9,547 nucleotides of DNA from CAKZQX01 sp034437035 (lineage in GTDB: Bacteria > Chloroflexota > Chloroflexia > Chloroflexales > Chloroflexaceae), in contig DAOTUI010000012.1 of the NCBI GenBank assembly GCA_034437035.1, positions 1 through 9,547 on the forward strand. Reading direction: 5' to 3'. The notes beneath the pieces were generated by a model, which ran no database searches, was not told the origin of the DNA, and was given only the letters and a program-made list of their open reading frames with translations. This document shows, piece after piece, positions 6,916 to 9,547 of this stretch (within the stretch, counting starts at the first letter, position 1; every line of letters begins with the position of its first letter). The translations under genes were made by a program, and so were the position numbers.

Positions 6916-7020
6916 GATACGACGTACGCGGTGCAGTCTGTTTCGATCCGGTGCGAACCACGAACGCCGGCTTCGCCTGCGGCAGCGCAGAATCCCCTGC
7001 CGAGTCAACGACCGCGTAAC
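6916..7020. mobile_element. Degraded copy of the TTACAGGAGTTACGCGGT repeat element (element 0)
   Basis: The left end GACGTACGCGGT (6921-6932) and right end ACCGCGTAAC (7011-7020, inverted) match the terminal repeats of the next two elements. CGCCTGCGGCAG (6975-6985 area) and GCAGAATCC match their conserved inner block. It is only about 105 bases long and lacks the long central hairpin, so it is a decayed or internally deleted copy. It begins about 55 bases past the PAS-STAS stop. Confidence 0.5.
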
Positions 7021-7039
7021 TTATAGGACTTACGCGGTC
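7010..7039. repeat. Inverted repeat at the junction of elements 0 and 1
   Basis: GACCGCGTAA (7010-7019) and TTACGCGGTC (7030-7039) are perfect inverted arms around a 10-base spacer. They are the abutting ends of two elements. Relative to the junction at 7224-7260, eight bases are missing. Confidence 0.75.
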
Positions 7040-7241
7040 GGTTCCAAACCAGGCGTTTATCGGGATAACCGGCCCGACTCGCCTGCGGCAGGGCGGAAGA
7101 TTCCATTCTTTTTCACAACCATGTTGCACACAGTGCAACATGGTTGTGAAAAAGATAAAAACGTACCATGCTGCCGCAGGCGAATCTGGCTTCCATCGGG
7201 CGAAATGTCCCGTTTGAATGCCCACCGTGTAACTCCTGTAA
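7021..7241. mobile_element. MITE-like non-autonomous element 1 (about 221 bp)
   Basis: Terminal inverted repeats: TTATAGGACTTACGCGGT at the left (7021-7038) and, reversed at the right, TTACAGGAGTTACACGGT (7224-7241). The left arm up to 7091 matches the left arm of element 2 at 69 of 71 positions. The right arm holds an inverted GCCTGCGGCAGCATGGTAC (7163-7183 area), also shared with element 2. The centre is a perfect hairpin (7107-7155). No transposase is encoded; apparent frames through it are only the repeats read in translation. This is typical of a MITE mobilised in trans. The family of the parent element is not established; the ends recall IS5/IS4-type ends. Confidence 0.7.
7107..7155. 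repeat. Perfect long hairpin at the centre of element 1
   Basis: Two perfectly complementary 23-base arms (7107-7129 and 7133-7155) flank the three-base loop ACA. The arms begin TCTTTTTCACAACC and end TTGCAC next to the loop. No U-tract follows on either strand, so it is not an ordinary terminator. Confidence 0.9.
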
Positions 7242-7260
7242 GTTACAGGAGTTACGCGGT
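7224..7260. repeat. Palindromic junction of elements 1 and 2
   Basis: The 18-base arms ACCGTGTAACTCCTGTAA (7224-7241) and TTACAGGAGTTACGCGGT (7243-7260) are complementary apart from one G-T pair, around the single base G7242. They are the right end of element 1 and the left end of element 2 placed back to back. Confidence 0.9.
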
Positions 7261-7515
7261 CGGTTCCAAACCAGGCGTTTATCGGGATAACCGGCCCGAC
7301 TCGCCTGCGGCAGCATGGTACATTCTTTTTCTTTTCCCAAAAAAATCCACAAAGTGAATTTTTTTGGGAAAAGAACCGGGTTCTTCTGCCCTGCCGACGG
7401 CGATATCACCCGCCAAACGCGGGATCGCCTGAGCCATGGCAGCATTGGCCGTTTCGCGGTGTTCGCGCATGTCGTGTTTTTCGTGGTCCAAACGCCCACC
7501 GCGTAACTCCTGTAA
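7243..7515. mobile_element. MITE-like non-autonomous element 2 (about 273 bp)
   Basis: The left end TTACAGGAGTTACGCGGT (7243-7260) and right end ACCGCGTAACTCCTGTAA (7498-7515) are exact inverted repeats. The left arm to 7313 is nearly identical to that of element 1, followed by CATGGTACATTCTTTTTC. A long hairpin occupies 7329-7375. The right arm is longer than in element 1 and unlike it for about 110 bases (7382-7494), so it has an insertion or a different origin. Short frames such as the one read leftwards across 7390-7490 have no recognisable product. Confidence 0.7.
7329..7375. repeat. Long hairpin at the centre of element 2
   Basis: The 22-base arms (7329-7350 and 7354-7375) pair with one mismatch around the loop AAA. 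The arms begin TTCTTTTCCC followed by seven A. Both this hairpin and that of element 1 have CAC before and GTG after a three-base loop. It has no following U-tract in either direction. Confidence 0.88.
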
Positions 7516-7585
7516 TTTATGTCCGATGAAACGTAGCCATCGGCATACTTTGTTGCGCCTCTTTTGCCTGAAGTGCGTAAGGGGC

Positions 7586-7607
7586 GGAACAAAGCATGGT
7601 CTGTTCC
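7586..7607 (-). terminator. Possible weak hairpin after the histidine kinase gene
   Basis: GGAACA (7586-7591) and TGTTCC (7602-7607) are inverted around a 10-base loop, 27 bases past the kinase stop. There is no U-tract, so a terminator role is doubtful. A second small hairpin CCGATG/CATCGG lies at 7523-7543. The rest of 7516-7633 shows nothing recognisable. Confidence 0.25.
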
Positions 7608-7633
7608 ACCTACCAATACTGCCAATCAACAGA

Positions 7634-9079
7634 TTACTCCGGCGCAGGCCGTGGCCGGTCTACCTGGGAGGAGGTAACTTGTACTGGGATGCGTACGGTA
7701 AAAGTTGCACCGCGTCCCGGCTCCCCCGTTCCGGTGATGTCGCCGCCCATCAGTCGGCAGAGCCGCCGGCTAAGCGCCAGTCCCAGTCCGGCCCCGCCAT
7801 ACTGATGCGTATGCGCTGCATCTCCCTGCTGAAATGCAACAAATAACCGCTCCACCTGCTCCGGGTCGACGCCAATGCCGGTATCGCATACCTGAAACAC
7901 GATAAATGCCGGTTCGTCCTGTGCGCCATGGCCGTTTGCGCCCGGGACCGACGGCTCCATCCAGACGCGGAGCGTAATCGTTCCCTGTTCGGTAAACTTG
8001 GCGGCGTTATTGATCAGATTGAGCAAGATCTGCTGGAGCCGGGTGCGGTCGGCGTGAATTAGTGTTACGGCCTGATCAATCTGGACCTGGAGCGTATTGT
8101 CGTTTTGCATAATCAATGGCCGGCTGGTTGTGACAATCTCGTCGATCAGCTTGTGGATGGAGAAGGTTTCCAGGTGCAGCGTGATCCGTCCGGCTTCGAT
8201 CTTTGAGAGATCCAGCACATCGTCAATCAGAGCCAGGAGATGCATACCGGCCTGACGGATCTGTTGCACATCGCTGACCAACTGCGGATTGTCCTGGAGT
8301 TGGAGTTGCAGCAGGTCGTTGTAGCCGAGAATAGCTGTGAGCGGCGTGCGCATCTCGTGGCTCATATTTGCCAGAAAGGCGCTCTTGGCGCGACTGGCTA
8401 CCTCGGCGGCTTCGCGGTTCTGCTCGGCAACACGGGTTGCTTCCGCCAGTTCCGCCTTCTGGCGCTCATCCTGCAGATGCAGCCGGGCCAGACGCCTGAG
8501 CAGGTGTGAACGGGTCATGAAAAGCACCGTTGCCACCAGGACCGACTCGACCTGCCAGACGATGTAGTGGACCGGATCTTCCTGAGGCGGAAGCCCCATG
8601 ATCACCAGCCACCATCCGGTTAGCGTCATAGCACTGAGGCCGATAAACCAGCGCCGGCGCAGAAAGTAGGCACCAATCCCGATTAGCAAGATCGAAATAT
8701 TGGAGGTCAGTTTTATATTTTCTGCAAGTGCAAGATGGGCCAGACTGTTCAACAGCACAACAAGCACCATACTCGCGCCGATCCAGTTGCCCCAGCGCGG
8801 CACGATAGGCCGGCGGCGCAGGAAGAGATGCAGGCTCAACAATCCCAGGGACGAACCGAGGGCGATGACAAGCATCGGTGTACGCACCGGCGATGGTTGC
8901 AGCAGGGCGTGCATGCCGGTCAGCAGCACATAGAGCAGGCCCAGGCCCAGCGACATTGGGCGTGCATTAGTTGTCACTGCCGCGTCCAGCGCAGCACGAA
9001 CCTGTCTGGCATCGCTGGTTCTGTCCGGACCGGCAAGATAGGTAGCGAGGTCTGGATCTACCCCGGATGGGTTGTTCAT
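7634..9079 (-). CDS. Membrane sensor histidine kinase
   Basis: 481 residues from the preferred ATG at 9079, which has AAGGA seven bases upstream; the frame could extend to ATG 9133 (499 residues) but without a ribosome site. Residues about 42-188 hold roughly six hydrophobic helices (42-60, 67-88, 97-118, 126-140, 144-162, 170-188) with short loops and no large external domain, so sensing is probably within or at the membrane. A charged coiled coil (190-232) leads to the HisKA dimer domain with SHEMRTPLTAILGY; His241 is the phosphorylated residue. The ATPase domain shows NLINNAAKFT (N box), DTGIGV (G1), FVAFQQGD (F box) and GAGLGLA (G2). All catalytic boxes are intact. No receiver domain is attached and no response regulator is in the window, so it is an orphan here. 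Repeat-element ends lie on both sides. The signal is unknown. Confidence 0.95.
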   Translation of the reverse strand: MNNPSGVDPDLATYLAGPDRTSDARQVRAALDAAVTTNARPMSLGLGLLYVLLTGMHALLQPSPVRTPMLVIALGSSLGLLSLHLFLRRRPIVPRWGNWIGASMVLVVLLNSLAHLALAENIKLTSNISILLIGIGAYFLRRRWFIGLSAMTLTGWWLVIMGLPPQEDPVHYIVWQVESVLVATVLFMTRSHLLRRLARLHLQDERQKAELAEATRVAEQNREAAEVASRAKSAFLANMSHEMRTPLTAILGYNDLLQLQLQDNPQLVSDVQQIRQAGMHLLALIDDVLDLSKIEAGRITLHLETFSIHKLIDEIVTTSRPLIMQNDNTLQVQIDQAVTLIHADRTRLQQILLNLINNAAKFTEQGTITLRVWMEPSVPGANGHGAQDEPAFIVFQVCDTGIGVDPEQVERLFVAFQQGDAAHTHQYGGAGLGLALSRRLCRLMGGDITGTGEPGRGATFTVRIPVQVTSSQVDRPRPAPE

Positions 9080-9224
9080 GGTGCTGTCCTTCGATCCGAT
9101 CCTGGAACACACCAACCCACGCTGATGGTGCAAACCAGGTTATGGTATTATGGGCATTCCGGGAGCATCGATTATGAACGATGATTTTTACGAAATAACC
9201 GCATGCTACGGTAGATTGTATCAT

Positions 9225-9297
9225 TTACAGGAGTTACGCGGTCGGTTCCAAACCCAGGCGTCTGCCGGGACAACTGGGCCCGATGCGCCTCCGGCAG
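9225..9297 (+). repeat. Diverged copy of the element left arm (element 3, left end)
   Basis: TTACAGGAGTTACGCGGTCG followed by GTTCCAAACCCAGGCGT and ending CGGCAG matches the left arms at 7021-7091 and 7243-7313, with several substitutions and a two-base longer length. CATTCTTTTTC follows at 9310-9320, as in elements 1 and 2. No long hairpin and no inverted right end is visible before the window ends, so the element is either truncated or continues beyond 9547. It lies 145 bases upstream of the kinase start; the DNA between (9080-9224) shows no convincing promoter. Confidence 0.7.
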
Positions 9298-9547
9298 GGT
9301 GGAATGGGACATTCTTTTTCGGGAACATGTGGCTCTCCGTTCGCTTATTTTCGGAAGGAGTTCGTAAAAATTCCCCATTAGCCGGTCAAAAACGGTTACT
9401 TGGGAAGCATCTCGCCCCACATGGCGATAAAAATTGCAGAAATGTTTTACACATTACGGAAACGTGTACGTCAAAGTGGGGAGAGCGCCTCAAATTTTGT
9501 CGGTTTTTCAGGCTCAAGTGGGATGAAAATTCCATTTAGTGCCCTAA
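9298..9547. other. Unassigned AT-richer DNA after element 3
   Basis: No frame here gives a recognisable protein; the longest starts upstream and reads through the repeat. Visible structures are a near-perfect inverted repeat CTCGCCCCAC (9411-9420) / GTGGGGAGAG (9477-9486) and two similar short words, AAAATTCCCCATTAG near 9367-9381 and AAAATTCCATTTAG near 9526-9539. Their meaning is unknown. Confidence 0.4.

Noticed and set aside
7107..7155. Rho-independent terminator for the PAS-STAS gene
   Set aside because: The stem is strong but is followed by A-rich DNA on the plus strand, with no U-tract, and it is about 250 bases past the stop inside an element.
6884..7357. A 157-residue plus-strand open frame across the repeat cluster
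   Set aside because: It consists of the repeat units read in translation; the phrase YAVGSKPGVYRDNRPDSPAA occurs twice because two element arms are spaced by a multiple of three. No ribosome site and no recognisable domain.
6921..7515. CRISPR array
   Set aside because: The repeats are few, long (about 70 bases), in alternating orientation, and have no uniform spacers or cas genes nearby.
7113..7629. Minus-strand open frames of 170 and 116 residues across elements 1 and 2
   Set aside because: They read through terminal repeats and hairpins, change meaning at each element boundary and show no known family.
9080..9133. Longer start for the histidine kinase (ATG 9133)
   Set aside because: The extra 18 residues have no ribosome site, whereas ATG 9079 has AAGGA at proper spacing.
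9150..9539. A 129-residue plus-strand frame at the right edge
   Set aside because: It crosses the element 3 left arm and has no recognisable domain. An upstream GGGAG near ATG 9174 leaves a small chance of a gene start cut by the element, but nothing supports it.

Overview
The window looks like a chromosomal stretch from a Chloroflexota bacterium, probably Chloroflexales. This is inferred from gene content (a DUF4346-type thymidylate synthase next to dcd, a PAS-PAS-STAS stressosome-type protein, a six-helix hybrid-free histidine kinase) and moderate-to-high GC coding DNA with AT-rich gaps. No rRNA, tRNA or other phylogenetic marker is present, so the lineage is tentative.

Positions 1-2040 hold a two-gene pyrimidine operon on the minus strand. 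dCTP deaminase is first, followed 15 nt later by a divergent thymidylate synthase that runs off the left edge. A good sigma70-type promoter lies about 100 nt upstream of dcd. Together the two genes carry steps of dTTP synthesis: dCTP to dUTP (or dUMP), then dUMP to dTMP.

Positions 2043-5125 hold a metal-homeostasis module, also on the minus strand: a Fur-superfamily regulator with PerR-like features, and a P1B-4 type metal-exporting ATPase of the PfeT/CoaT/CtpD kind. Each gene has an almost identical palindromic operator upstream (TTAGAATGATTCTAA-like). A terminator separates them, so they form a two-transcript regulon rather than one operon. The regulator probably represses both genes and so couples export of Fe(II) or a related metal to metal or peroxide status. 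The regulator's promoter sits inside a 3' remnant of a UV-damage endonuclease gene (uvsE) on the opposite strand.

Positions 5313-6860 hold an AT-rich regulatory gap with a recognisable promoter, then a monocistronic plus-strand gene for a PAS-PAS-STAS protein of the RsbR type. No RsbS, RsbT or other partners lie nearby.

Positions 6861-7515 hold no credible gene. The region is a head-to-tail cluster of three non-autonomous elements (MITE-like) that share terminal inverted repeats TTACAGGAGTTACGCGGT. Two of them have a long near-perfect hairpin at the centre, of different sequence but similar design. A fourth, diverged copy starts at 9225.

Positions 7634-9079, between those element copies, hold a membrane histidine kinase on the minus strand with no response regulator in view. 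The last 250 bases contain no recognisable gene.
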